A stretch of DNA of 64,000 nucleotides from Sandaracinobacteroides saxicola (GTDB lineage: Bacteria; Pseudomonadota; Alphaproteobacteria; Sphingomonadales; Sphingomonadaceae). The notes under the pieces were generated by a model. The model was not told where the DNA came from. It saw only the letters and a program-made list of their open reading frames with translations, and did not search any database. Shown here piece by piece: positions 43,179 to 53,880 of this stretch. Position numbers and translations under genes: made by a program. Location of the stretch: positions 3,212,501 through 3,276,500 of the forward strand of contig NZ_CP059851.1 of NCBI RefSeq assembly GCF_014117445.1. Reading direction: 5' to 3'. Position 1 is the stretch's first letter; every line of letters begins with the position of its first letter.

Positions 43179-45041
43179 TCAAGTTGCCGCTTCAACGGCC
43201 TCGCTTGCCTCCAGCCAGCGGGCTTCGGCGGCTTCCAGTGCACGGCTGGTTTCGCCGTGCAGGCGCATCAGTTCGCTCGCCGTCCGCTTCGCGTCCGCCG
43301 GGTCGGCGCTGCCGGGATCGAACAGCGCGCGGTCGATGGCGGCGCGGCGGGTGGCAAGGCGGGTGACGTCGGCTTCGGCCGCGGCCGCGGCCTCGCGCAG
43401 GGCCTTGGTCGCCTCGCGTGCCTTGGCCGCGGCCTGCCGATCCTTCTTGCCGCTGCCCTTCTGGCCCTCGCTCTTCGGCTGGTTCTTGCCGAGCACGAAG
43501 TCGGTATAGTCGTTCAGGCTGCCGTCGAACTCCCGCACGCTGCCACCATCCACCAGCAGCAGGCGGTCGGCGGTCATCTCCAGCATGTGGCGGTCGTGGC
43601 TGACAACGACGACCGCGCCGCCATAATCGTTCAGCGCCTGCACCAGCGCCTCGCGCGCGTCGACATCTAGGTGGTTGGTGGGCTCGTCGAGGATGAGCAG
43701 GTGCGGCGCGTCGCGGGTGATCAGCGCCAGCGCCAGGCGCGCGCGCTCGCCGCCCGAGAGTTTGCCGACCTTGGTCAGCGCCTTGTCCCCGGCGAAACCG
43801 AAACGGCCGAGCTGCGCGCGCACCTGCGACGGTTTCGCCGCCGGCATCAGGCGCGAGAGATGCTCGAGCGGCGTGTCGTCGCGGTCCAGCTCCTCGACCT
43901 GATATTGGGTGAAATAGCCGACGGTCAGCTTGCCCGACTTGAACACGCCGCCGCCGCGCGTTTCCAGCTGGCCGGCGAGCAGGCGTGCGAGCGTGGTCTT
44001 GCCATTGCCGTTGCGGCCCAGGAGCGCGATGCGGTCGTCGGGGTCGAGCCGCAGGTCGAGGTTCGACAGGATGGTGCGATCGCCATAGCCAACGGCGGCC
44101 TTGTCCAGCGTCATCAGCGGCGGGCGCAGTTCGGGCGGGCTGGGGAAATCGAAGCTGAGCGTCGGATCCTCGGCCATGGCGGCGATCGGCTGCATGCGCG
44201 CAAGCGCCTTCGCCCGTGACTGCGCCTGTTTCGCGGTGCTGGCGCGGGCGCTGTTGCGGGCGATGTAATCCTGCAGCTTCGCCCGCTGCGCCAGCTGTTG
44301 CGCGCGCGCCGCGGCGAGCTGCGCCTGCCGTTCGGCGCGCTGCCGTTCGAAGGCGTCGTAGCCGCCGCTGTAGAGGGTGGTCTTGCCGGCCTCCAGATGC
44401 AGGATGTGATCGACGACATTGTTCAACAGGTCGCGTTCGTGGCTGACCACCAGGATGGTGCCGCGATAGCTGCGCAGGAAGCTTTCCAGCCAGAGCGTGG
44501 CCTCGAGGTCGAGGTGGTTCGAGGGTTCATCGAGCAGCAGCAGGTCGGGTTCGGAGAAAAGCAGCGCGCCGAGCGCCACGCGCATGCGCCAGCCGCCGGA
44601 GAAACTGTCCATCGGGGCGTTCTGCATCGCCTCGTCGAACCCCAGGCCGACGAGGATGCGGGCGGCGCGGGCCGGGGCGGCATGGGCGTCGATCGCCATC
44701 AGCCGCTCGTGGATCTCGCCCAGATGGTGCATGTCGGTGCAGGTTTCCGCCTCGTGCAGCAGGGCGGCGCGCTCCACATCCGCGGCCAGCACGGTTTCGA
44801 TGGGGGTGATGCTGCCGGCCGGCGCCTCCTGCGCGACATAGCCGAGGCGGGCGCCGCGCGGCATGTCCACCCGGCCGTCGTCCGGCGCCAGGTCGCCGAT
44901 GATGACCCGCAGCAGCGTGGACTTGCCGGCGCCGTTGCGGCCGATGAGACCGACGCGGCTCTTGGGCGGCAGCGCGGCGGTGGCGCCATCGAGGATGGTG
45001 CGCCCGCCGAGGCGCACGGTGATGCCGGAGACGTTGAGCAT
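43179..45041 (-). CDS. ABC-F family ATPase, YheS-like
   Basis: 620 aa, two ABC domains, no transmembrane part. Walker A G-R-N-G-A-G-K-S-T and G-R-N-G-N-G-K-T-T; signatures F-S-G-G-W and L-S-G-G-E; Walker B L-L-L-L-D-E-P-S and L-L-I-L-D-E-P-T-N. The linker (R-Q-R-A-E-R-Q-A-Q-L-A-A-A) and a Lys/Ala-rich C-terminal coiled tail match YheS/Uup-type ABC-F proteins, which bind the ribosome. The ATG at 45041 begins the first domain (M-L-N-V-S-G-I) and is preferred to longer frames. Confidence 0.9.
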   Translation of the reverse strand: MLNVSGITVRLGGRTILDGATAALPPKSRVGLIGRNGAGKSTLLRVIIGDLAPDDGRVDMPRGARLGYVAQEAPAGSITPIETVLAADVERAALLHEAETCTDMHHLGEIHERLMAIDAHAAPARAARILVGLGFDEAMQNAPMDSFSGGWRMRVALGALLFSEPDLLLLDEPSNHLDLEATLWLESFLRSYRGTILVVSHERDLLNNVVDHILHLEAGKTTLYSGGYDAFERQRAERQAQLAAARAQQLAQRAKLQDYIARNSARASTAKQAQSRAKALARMQPIAAMAEDPTLSFDFPSPPELRPPLMTLDKAAVGYGDRTILSNLDLRLDPDDRIALLGRNGNGKTTLARLLAGQLETRGGGVFKSGKLTVGYFTQYQVEELDRDDTPLEHLSRLMPAAKPSQVRAQLGRFGFAGDKALTKVGKLSGGERARLALALITRDAPHLLILDEPTNHLDVDAREALVQALNDYGGAVVVVSHDRHMLEMTADRLLLVDGGSVREFDGSLNDYTDFVLGKNQPKSEGQKGSGKKDRQAAAKAREATKALREAAAAAEADVTRLATRRAAIDRALFDPGSADPADAKRTASELMRLHGETSRALEAAEARWLEASEAVEAAT

Positions 45042-45078
45042 GGCGCCGCCTAACAGGCGCGCGCCGGAATCGCCAGTG

Positions 45079-46125
45079 TCAGGCGGCCTTGCGCAGGCGG
45101 GGCGCGGGTTCGCGCGCGGCAATGTCGCTGCCGGCGAGCGCGCTGACGAACTGGTCCACCGCGGCATCCCAGCTGAAGCGCCGGCCTTGCGCGATGGCGG
45201 CACAACGGGGAATGCGCAGCGCGGCGGCGATGGCGGTGGAAAGATCCTCGTTGAGCGCGCCCCCCTCGCCGACCACATCCAGTGGCCCGGCGACGGGGTA
45301 GGCGGCGACGGGGAGTCCACTGGCCATCGCCTCCACAAGGACGAGGCCAAAGGTGTCGGTGCGGCTGGGGAAGACGAACAGGTCGGCGCCGGCATAGGCG
45401 CGCGCCAGTGGCTCGCCGGACAGCGCGCCGGTGAAGAGGGCATTCGGGAAGCGCGCCTTCAGGCCGGCGAGCGCCGGGCCATCGCCAACGACGACCTTGG
45501 TACCGGGGGCGTCGGCGGTAAGGAAAGCCTCGATATTCTTTTCGACTGCCACCCGCCCGACCGTCAGCAGGATCGGCCGCGGCAGCGCTTGCCAGCCGTC
45601 GGGTTTGGGGAGGCCGGGGCGAAAGGCGGAGAGATCGACCCCGCGCGACCAGAGGCGGGTGCGGGGCAGGCCCTGGTCCGCCAGTTCCGCGGCCAGGCGC
45701 GGCGTGGCGACCAGCACGTGGCGCGCCCGGCCATGGAACCAGCGGAGGAAGCGCCAACTGAGGCTTCGCGGGATGCGAAAACGGGCGTGGACATAGTCCG
45801 GGAAGCGGGTGTGGAAGCTGGTGGTGAAGGCGGCGTTGTTCGCCTCGCACCAGCGGCGCGCGGACAGGCCGAGCGGCCCTTCGGTGGCGATGTGGATCGC
45901 ATCCGGCGCGAAGGCGCGGATCATCCGGCCGACGGCGCCGGGCGGGGTCAGCGCCAGGCGGATTTCCGGATAGGTCGGGCAAGGGAGCGAGGCGAAACGG
46001 TCGGGCGTGATCGTCTCGACGGTGATGCCGCGCGCGCGGAGATGCTCGACCGTGGTGGTCAGCGTGCGGACGACGCCGTTGACCTGCGGTGTCCAGGCAT
46101 CGGAGACGAGCAGCAGGCGCTTCAT
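45079..46125 (-). CDS. Glycosyltransferase family 4 (GT-B fold)
   Basis: 348 aa. V-S-D-A-W-T-P-Q-V-N-G-V-V-R-T-L is the N-terminal loop of GDP-mannose-dependent-type GT4 enzymes; S-F-H-T-R-F-P-D-Y follows; the C-terminal domain has V-G-R-V-A-V-E-K-N-I-E-A-F, G-D-G-P-A and F-P-S-R-T-D-T-F-G-L-V-L-V-E-A-M-A-S-G. Related enzymes add mannose or sulfoquinovose to lipids. With the LpxH-like gene overlapping upstream (ATGA), envelope glycolipid synthesis is likely. Donor and acceptor unknown. Confidence 0.9.
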   Translation of the reverse strand: MKRLLLVSDAWTPQVNGVVRTLTTTVEHLRARGITVETITPDRFASLPCPTYPEIRLALTPPGAVGRMIRAFAPDAIHIATEGPLGLSARRWCEANNAAFTTSFHTRFPDYVHARFRIPRSLSWRFLRWFHGRARHVLVATPRLAAELADQGLPRTRLWSRGVDLSAFRPGLPKPDGWQALPRPILLTVGRVAVEKNIEAFLTADAPGTKVVVGDGPALAGLKARFPNALFTGALSGEPLARAYAGADLFVFPSRTDTFGLVLVEAMASGLPVAAYPVAGPLDVVGEGGALNEDLSTAIAAALRIPRCAAIAQGRRFSWDAAVDQFVSALAGSDIAAREPAPRLRKAA

Positions 46126-47081
46126 GCGGGGATTGGTGTGGAAATTGACGGCCCCACCCCCGGCCGCTGACGCTTCGCGTCGTCTTCGACTTCCCCTGAA
46201 GGGGAGGGGAGGCGTTTCGCACGGTTGCGGGCGGCCCAGTCGAGGATCTTCATGCGGCCGTCGGCATGTTCGACCAGCGCGGTGCAGCTTTCCACCCAGT
46301 CGCCATCGTTCATGTAGAGGATGCCATTGAAATCGCGGATTTCCGCGCTGTGGATATGACCGCAGATGACACCATCGGCACCGCGTTCGCGGGCGGCGTG
46401 GGCGACGGCTTCCTCGTACCTGCATATATATTCAACGGCGTTCTTCACCTTGGCCTTCAGGTGGGCCGACAGCGACCAGTAGGGCAAGCCGAAGGCGCGG
46501 CGGGCGGCGTTGAACCAGATGTTGAGGCGCAGCAGCAGGGCATAGGCATGGTCACCGAGGAAGGCGAGCCAGCGGGCGTAGAGCACGACGCCGTCGAACT
46601 CGTCGCCGTGCAGCACCAGATATTTCCTGCCGTCGGCGCTGTGGTGGATGGCTTCGGCGACAATTTCCACGTCGCCGAAATTGAGGCCGACGAAATCGCG
46701 CAGCACCTCGTCATGGTTGCCGGGCACATAGATGATGCGCGTGCCCTTCTTCGCCATTTTCAGCACGCGGCGCACCACGTCATTGTGGCGGGTGGGCCAG
46801 TACCAGCCCTTTTTCAGGCGCCAGCCGTCGATGATGTCGCCCACCAGATAGAGGGTTTCGGTCTCGATCGACTTCAGGAAATCGAGCAGCAGGTCGGCAT
46901 TGCAGCCGGCGGTGCCGAGGTGGGTGTCGGAAATGAACACCGTGCGATAGCGCAGCTTGCGACGGGGCTCGTCGCTGTCCTCCTCCTGCATCCAGTCGGG
47001 ACCGCTCGACAGGTCGGCAAGGCGCGGGAAGCGCGGCGCTTTGGCAGCGGGTCTGGTTGGGGCACGGGCAACCGTGGCCAT
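46122..47081 (-). CDS. LpxH-like metallophosphoesterase
   Basis: 319 aa. S-D-T-H-L-G (Asp52, His54), V-G-D-I-I-D (Asp82), G-N-H-D (122-124), L-H-G-D-E-F-D and I-C-G-H-I-H are the five metal/catalytic motifs of the calcineurin-like phosphoesterases related to LpxH (UDP-2,3-diacylglucosamine hydrolase). The residues after about 290 are encoded by a REP-type repeat (46150-46211) and look like an added, non-conserved tail. The next gene is a GT4 glycosyltransferase overlapping by ATGA. Could instead be a glycolipid phosphatase. Confidence 0.85.
   Translation of the reverse strand: MATVARAPTRPAAKAPRFPRLADLSSGPDWMQEEDSDEPRRKLRYRTVFISDTHLGTAGCNADLLLDFLKSIETETLYLVGDIIDGWRLKKGWYWPTRHNDVVRRVLKMAKKGTRIIYVPGNHDEVLRDFVGLNFGDVEIVAEAIHHSADGRKYLVLHGDEFDGVVLYARWLAFLGDHAYALLLRLNIWFNAARRAFGLPYWSLSAHLKAKVKNAVEYICRYEEAVAHAARERGADGVICGHIHSAEIRDFNGILYMNDGDWVESCTALVEHADGRMKILDWAARNRAKRLPSPSGEVEDDAKRQRPGVGPSISTPIPA
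46150..46211. repeat. REP-type repeat inside the LpxH-like reading frame
   Basis: G-C-rich mosaic: GGCCCCACCCCCGGCC at 46150-46165, hairpin GACGC-TTC-GCGTC (46169-46181), and hairpin TCCCCT-GA-AGGGGA (46192-46205), followed by GGGAGG. This composition is the sphingomonad-type extragenic palindrome usually found between genes. Here it lies in the last 90 nt of the phosphoesterase gene and is translated. Confidence 0.7.
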
Positions 47082-47198
47082 GGAAGGTCCCCTTCATCGG
47101 TTGCCCGACGGCAGTAGGGCGAAGGCATGACGCGGGCGTTGCGGCTTTGTGACGGTTGCGCGACGGCGGGTGCGGCGGATTGACTCAGGTGGCGGTGG

Positions 47199-48182
47199 CT
47201 ATTCCGCTCTGAGCGGCCGGCTGAGCAGTGCGTCGGTGACGGCGCGGACATCGGCGCTGCCGGTCAGCAGCGCGGCGACGGCGGCGGCGATGGGCATGTC
47301 CACACCGGCGGCCTGCGCGGCGCGGACCAGGACGGGGGCCGTCGCCGCGCCTTCGGCGACACTGGTCTTGCCGGCGAGCGCCTGGGTGGCGCTCTGCCCC
47401 TGGCCCAGGGCGTGGCCCAGCGTGAAGTTGCGGCTTTGCGTACTGCCGCAGGTCAGTACAAGGTCGCCGAGGCCGGAGAGGCCGGCGAGCGTTTCCGCGC
47501 GGGCGCCGCGCGCCAGGCCGAAGCGGGTCATTTCAGCGAAACCGCGCGCGATCACCGCGGCGCGGGCATTTTCCCCCAGGCCGGCGCCGATGACGACGCC
47601 GCAGGCGATGGCCAGCACATTCTTGACCGCGCCGCCGATTTCCGCGCCGATGACATCGTCGCTCCAATAGGGGCGAAAGGCCGGGCGGGCGAGGGTGCGG
47701 GCGAGGCGCTCCCCGCAGTCGGCATCGGCGCAGGCGAGGGTGACGGCGGTGGGTTTGCCCTCCGCCACCTCGCGCGCGAAGCTGGGGCCGGAGAGGACGG
47801 CGAGCGGGCTGGCAGGCGCGACCTGGGCGGCGATGTCGGACATCAGCGCGAGTGACCGCGCCTCGATGCCCTTGGCGCAGAGGATCAGGGTGGGGCGGTG
47901 GGCGACCGGGCTTTCGGCGAGCGTGGCGCGCAGATGTTGCGCCGGGGTGACGACGAGCCAGACCGGGCAGGATGCGAGATCGCCGGTCAGGCCGGTGGCG
48001 CGGATGTTGGCGTGCAGCGGGACGCCAGGGAGGAAGGCGGGGTTTTCATGGGCCTGGTTGACGGCGCGGACCACTTCCGGCTCGCGCGCCCAGATCAGGA
48101 CGGGGATGTCGTCTGCAGCGAGGGTCTGGGCGAGGGCAGTGCCCCAGGCGCCGGCGCCGAGGATGGCGAGCGGGGCGCTCAT
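47199..48182 (-). CDS. gpsA: NAD(P)-dependent glycerol-3-phosphate dehydrogenase
   Basis: 327 aa. [12 protein letters not shown] is the nucleotide loop; [24 protein letters not shown] and G-L-G-D-L-V-L-T-C are GpsA signatures with the catalytic Lys. It makes sn-glycerol-3-phosphate for phospholipids. The ATG overlaps the tsaD stop (ATGA); gpsA after tsaD is a common alphaproteobacterial pair. About 117 bp separate it from the LpxH-like gene. Confidence 0.95.
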   Translation of the reverse strand: MSAPLAILGAGAWGTALAQTLAADDIPVLIWAREPEVVRAVNQAHENPAFLPGVPLHANIRATGLTGDLASCPVWLVVTPAQHLRATLAESPVAHRPTLILCAKGIEARSLALMSDIAAQVAPASPLAVLSGPSFAREVAEGKPTAVTLACADADCGERLARTLARPAFRPYWSDDVIGAEIGGAVKNVLAIACGVVIGAGLGENARAAVIARGFAEMTRFGLARGARAETLAGLSGLGDLVLTCGSTQSRNFTLGHALGQGQSATQALAGKTSVAEGAATAPVLVRAAQAAGVDMPIAAAVAALLTGSADVRAVTDALLSRPLRAE

Positions 48183-49222
48183 GCCTTGACCCCGGCGCCG
48201 CGGACGGGGTCGGCCCGGTCGTCCAGCGGCCAGCGCGGGCGGGCGGGGGTTTCCAGGGGGTCGGTGAGGCCGAGGGCGAAACGTTCGCAGCCGGCCCAGG
48301 CGATCATGGCGGCATTGTCGGTGCAGAGCTTGAGCGGCGGCGCGACGAAGGGCAGGCGGTGCGCGGCGGCGAGCGCGGCGAGGCGGGCGCGGATGGCGGC
48401 ATTGGCGGCGACGCCGCCGGCGACCACCAGCGCGGTGGCTTCGGGCATGGCGGCGAGCGCCAGGCGGGTGCGGTCCTCGAGCGCGTCGGTGATGGCGGCC
48501 TGGGTGGCGGCGGCGATGTCGGCGACGCCGTGCCTGCCGGACTGGTGGGCACGGAGCGCCGCGGTTTTCAGGCCAGCGAAGCTGAAATGCGGTTCGTCGC
48601 TGCCGACCATCGGGCGCGGCAGGGGAACGGCGGCGGGGTCGCCGGTGGCGGCCGCGCGTTCCAGCGCCGGCCCGCCGGGAAAGCCTAGCCGCAAGATCTT
48701 CGCCACCTTGTCGAAGGCTTCGCCGGCGGCATCGTCGATGGTGGTGGCGAGGCGGCGGTAGCGGCCGACGCCGTCGACGCCGAGCAGCTGGCAATGGCCG
48801 CCGCTGACCAGCAGCAGCAGGTAGGGGAAGTCGAGCGTGGCGTCGGCGAGGCGGGGCGAAAGGGCGTGGCCTTCGAGATGGTTGATGGCGAGGAGCGGCT
48901 TGCCGGCGGCGTAGGCCAGCGCCTTCCCCGTCACCAGCCCGACCATGACGCCGCCGATCAGGCCGGGGCCGGCGGTGGCGGCGATGGCGTCCACATGCCC
49001 GAGCGCGATGCCGGCGTCTGCCAGCACGGCCTCCACCATGGGCGTCAGGCGTTCGGTGTGGGCGCGGGCGGCAAGTTCGGGGACGACGCCGCCCCAGGGC
49101 GCGTGGGTCTCATCCTGGCTGGCGATGCGTTCGGCGAGGATGGTGCGGTCATGGCGCACCAGCGCGACGGCGGTTTCGTCGCAGCTGGATTCGATGCCCA
49201 GGATCAGGCCGGCCGTGTCCAT
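48179..49222 (-). CDS. tsaD: tRNA N6-adenosine threonylcarbamoyltransferase TsaD
   Basis: 347 aa. [12 protein letters not shown], then H-L-E-G-H (metal-binding His pair), S-G-G-H-C-Q and G-G-V-A-A-N are ASKHA-fold TsaD markers. With TsaB, TsaC and TsaE it adds threonylcarbamoyl to A37 of ANN-decoding tRNAs. ATG at 49222 directly starts the conserved domain. Cotranscribed with gpsA. A REP-like hairpin separates it from gyrA. Confidence 0.96.
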   Translation of the reverse strand: MDTAGLILGIESSCDETAVALVRHDRTILAERIASQDETHAPWGGVVPELAARAHTERLTPMVEAVLADAGIALGHVDAIAATAGPGLIGGVMVGLVTGKALAYAAGKPLLAINHLEGHALSPRLADATLDFPYLLLLVSGGHCQLLGVDGVGRYRRLATTIDDAAGEAFDKVAKILRLGFPGGPALERAAATGDPAAVPLPRPMVGSDEPHFSFAGLKTAALRAHQSGRHGVADIAAATQAAITDALEDRTRLALAAMPEATALVVAGGVAANAAIRARLAALAAAHRLPFVAPPLKLCTDNAAMIAWAGCERFALGLTDPLETPARPRWPLDDRADPVRGAGVKA

Positions 49223-49258
49223 GGCTGGCCCCCTCCGCCGCGGCTTTGCCGCGAGTCG

Positions 49259-49277
49259 CTCCCCCGTGCCGGGGGAG
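49259..49277. repeat. GC-rich hairpin between gyrA and tsaD
   Basis: CTCCCCCG (49259-49266), TGC loop, CGGGGGAG (49270-49277): a perfect 8-bp stem. A second small hairpin GCGGC-TTT-GCCGC lies just left of it. No T-run follows, so it is more likely a REP-type element or RNA-processing signal than a classical terminator. It lies 14 nt after the gyrA stop. Confidence 0.6.
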
Positions 49278-49291
49278 AGGGCGTCAGGTTG

Positions 49292-52006
<2,715 letters not shown>

Positions 52007-52240
52007 GCGGGGGCCTTAGACCCCATGGCCGCAAAAGGCCAGTTTTTGGATGAATCCGACGGGAATCGCAGGCCCCGTTAATCCGGCTTGCGCGGGGGCT
52101 GTTTTCCCCGTTAACCTGTGAACAAGAATTACCAGAGTCGCAGTCGTCACAAGCCGAACGGGGGTGGTTCCGGTGTTTGTCGCTGTCTGTCCGATCTGTG
52201 CCATGAGCGGTTTCGGCGCCGGCTGCCACCGGTGCAGCCC

Positions 52241-53314
52241 ATGCTGATGACCGACGAGCGGCCCGTCGCGGCGACGGACGCGGATGCCCGATCCGACCTG
52301 CTGATCCTGGGTGTCGGCCGGGCATCGCCGCGCGTGGCGGGGGCGTTGGCGGAGGCGCTGGAACTGCCGATCGAGCTGGTGGTGGATGCCATCTACCGCG
52401 CGCCGGCGCGGCTGCTGGCCAACCTGCCGCACGATGACGCGCAGCGGCTGGCGGGGATCGTCGCCGGGCTGGGGCTGGAAGTGGCGGCGGCACCCGCGGG
52501 TGAGGCGCCGCCACGGGCGGCGGTGCTGGACATCGCGGCCGACCTGGTGGAGCCGGCGGCAGCCGACGCGGTGGCCGACGCGCTGGGTCGGTTTCTGGGG
52601 ATGCCGCCCGAACAGGCGCTGGAGACGCTGTTGACGCCGCCGGGGATCGTGCTGGGCAATGTGACGGCGGCGACGGTGCAGGCGCTCGACCGGGCATTGC
52701 CGGCCGGCGCCGTCGAACTGACGGCGTCGGAGGCGGCGACGGCGCGCTATGCGCTGTTCGCCGGCGGGCTGAGCGCGGCGCAGCGCGCGGTCTTGCGACC
52801 GCACATCGCGGCGGATGCGGCGACGGGGGCGGATGGCAGCGTGACGCTGTTCGACCTGGAGCGCGGCGCGGCGGATGCGCTGTGGCGGCGGCTGAAGGCG
52901 CCCGAGGGCGTGCGGATCGTCAACCAGGCCTTCCTGCGCTTCACGCTGTGGCTGACGGCGATGCCGGCGGACGCGACCGCCGGCGTGGCGGCGCTGGAGA
53001 TGCTGGCCGGCGTGCCGGCGGAGGATTATCCGCTGCTGGCGGAGATTTTGCCGGTGCCGGTCGCCGAGCGGGTGCCGATGGCGGATGTGCCGGAGCGGCT
53101 GGCGGCGTTCGCGCAGGCCGGGTTCGGTGCCCGGGCGGAGCTTTCGACCTTTGGCGCGATGGCGTTGCATATATATTCAGCGCCGCCGGGCGTGCTGGCG
53201 GGCTTCGGCTTCGATGCCGCGCCGCCGTTTGCGACACCACCCATGGCGGAGCCGCGCGCGCGGCTGCTGCGGGCGCGGCTGGAAGCGGCGGGCGTGGAGG
53301 TGGTGGCGGCATGA
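52241..53314 (+). CDS. Unknown protein with L7/L12-like segment, first gene of the paralogue operon
   Basis: 357 aa. Residues about 20-85 (P-R-V-A-G-A-L-A-E-A-L, then L-L-A-N-L-P-H-D-D-A-Q-R-L-A, then G-L-E-V) resemble the C-terminal domain pattern of ribosomal L7/L12, as seen in assorted bacterial proteins of unknown role. Weaker helical segments of similar rhythm follow (G-R-F-L-G-M-P-P-E-Q-A-L-E-T-L-L and P-E-R-L-A-A-F-A-Q-A-G-F). No signal peptide, transmembrane segment or catalytic motif. Start uncertain: ATG at 52241 or 52247. ATGA overlap with the next gene opens a ten-gene run. Confidence 0.6.
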   Translation: MLMTDERPVAATDADARSDLLILGVGRASPRVAGALAEALELPIELVVDAIYRAPARLLANLPHDDAQRLAGIVAGLGLEVAAAPAGEAPPRAAVLDIAADLVEPAAADAVADALGRFLGMPPEQALETLLTPPGIVLGNVTAATVQALDRALPAGAVELTASEAATARYALFAGGLSAAQRAVLRPHIAADAATGADGSVTLFDLERGAADALWRRLKAPEGVRIVNQAFLRFTLWLTAMPADATAGVAALEMLAGVPAEDYPLLAEILPVPVAERVPMADVPERLAAFAQAGFGARAELSTFGAMALHIYSAPPGVLAGFGFDAAPPFATPPMAEPRARLLRARLEAAGVEVVAA

Positions 53315-53880
53315 GCGACCTGCACCAGCTGCATGTGGGGGTGGCCGAGGGCGGCAAGCTGCTGGCGCTGAAGGGCCGGCACAAGGAGGCTTTGGCGCGC
53401 TATCGCGAGGCGCTGCGGCTGGCGCAGGCGGCGCGGGCGCCGCAGCTGTTCGCGCGGCATTACCTGCACTGCGTGCTGGAATCGCTGGAGCATATGGGCG
53501 CGCATGCGCGGGCGGTTGCGCTGGCGCGGGAAGCGGCGAGTGCGGCCGCCAACCCCGACCCGAGCGATTTCCAGCGCCGCGACCGCGCGCACCTGCTGGA
53601 GCGGCAGGGGGTCAATGAACTGAAGGCCGGCGAGGTGGCGGCGGCGCAGGCGACGCTGGCCGGGGCGCTGGCGCTGGATGCGGCGCTGCCGCTGGCGGCG
53701 CAGCTGCTGGAATGGACGGCACGCGGGCTGAGCGTCAGCCCGGCGCGGCTGGCCGAGGCGCAGCGGCGGCACGGTTATTTCGTGGTGCGGGCGGACAGTG
53801 TCGAGGCGGCGCGCGCGCTCGATCCCCCCGCGCGGGCTCAGCAATCGGACCCCCTGAAGGAGGCTTTCCATGGCCGATAA
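53311..53880 (+). CDS. TPR-like helical protein
   Basis: 189 aa, almost all helix. G-K-L-L-A-L-K-G-R-H-K-E-A-L-A-R-Y and the following helices (residues about 15-65) have the tetratricopeptide spacing; a second set lies at about 95-135 (L-K-A-G-E-V-A-A-A-Q-A-T-L-A-G-A-L). TPR-type proteins are scaffolds for protein complexes. It overlaps the gene before it by ATGA and the one after it by 11 nt, so it is firmly part of the operon. Confidence 0.72.
   Translation: MSDLHQLHVGVAEGGKLLALKGRHKEALARYREALRLAQAARAPQLFARHYLHCVLESLEHMGAHARAVALAREAASAAANPDPSDFQRRDRAHLLERQGVNELKAGEVAAAQATLAGALALDAALPLAAQLLEWTARGLSVSPARLAEAQRRHGYFVVRADSVEAARALDPPARAQQSDPLKEAFHGR

Noticed and set aside
52118-52240. Upstream extension of the first operon gene
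   Set aside because: The extra 41 residues are Arg/Cys-rich without conservation pattern and lie in the gyrA promoter region; ATG 52241 or 52247 is more likely.
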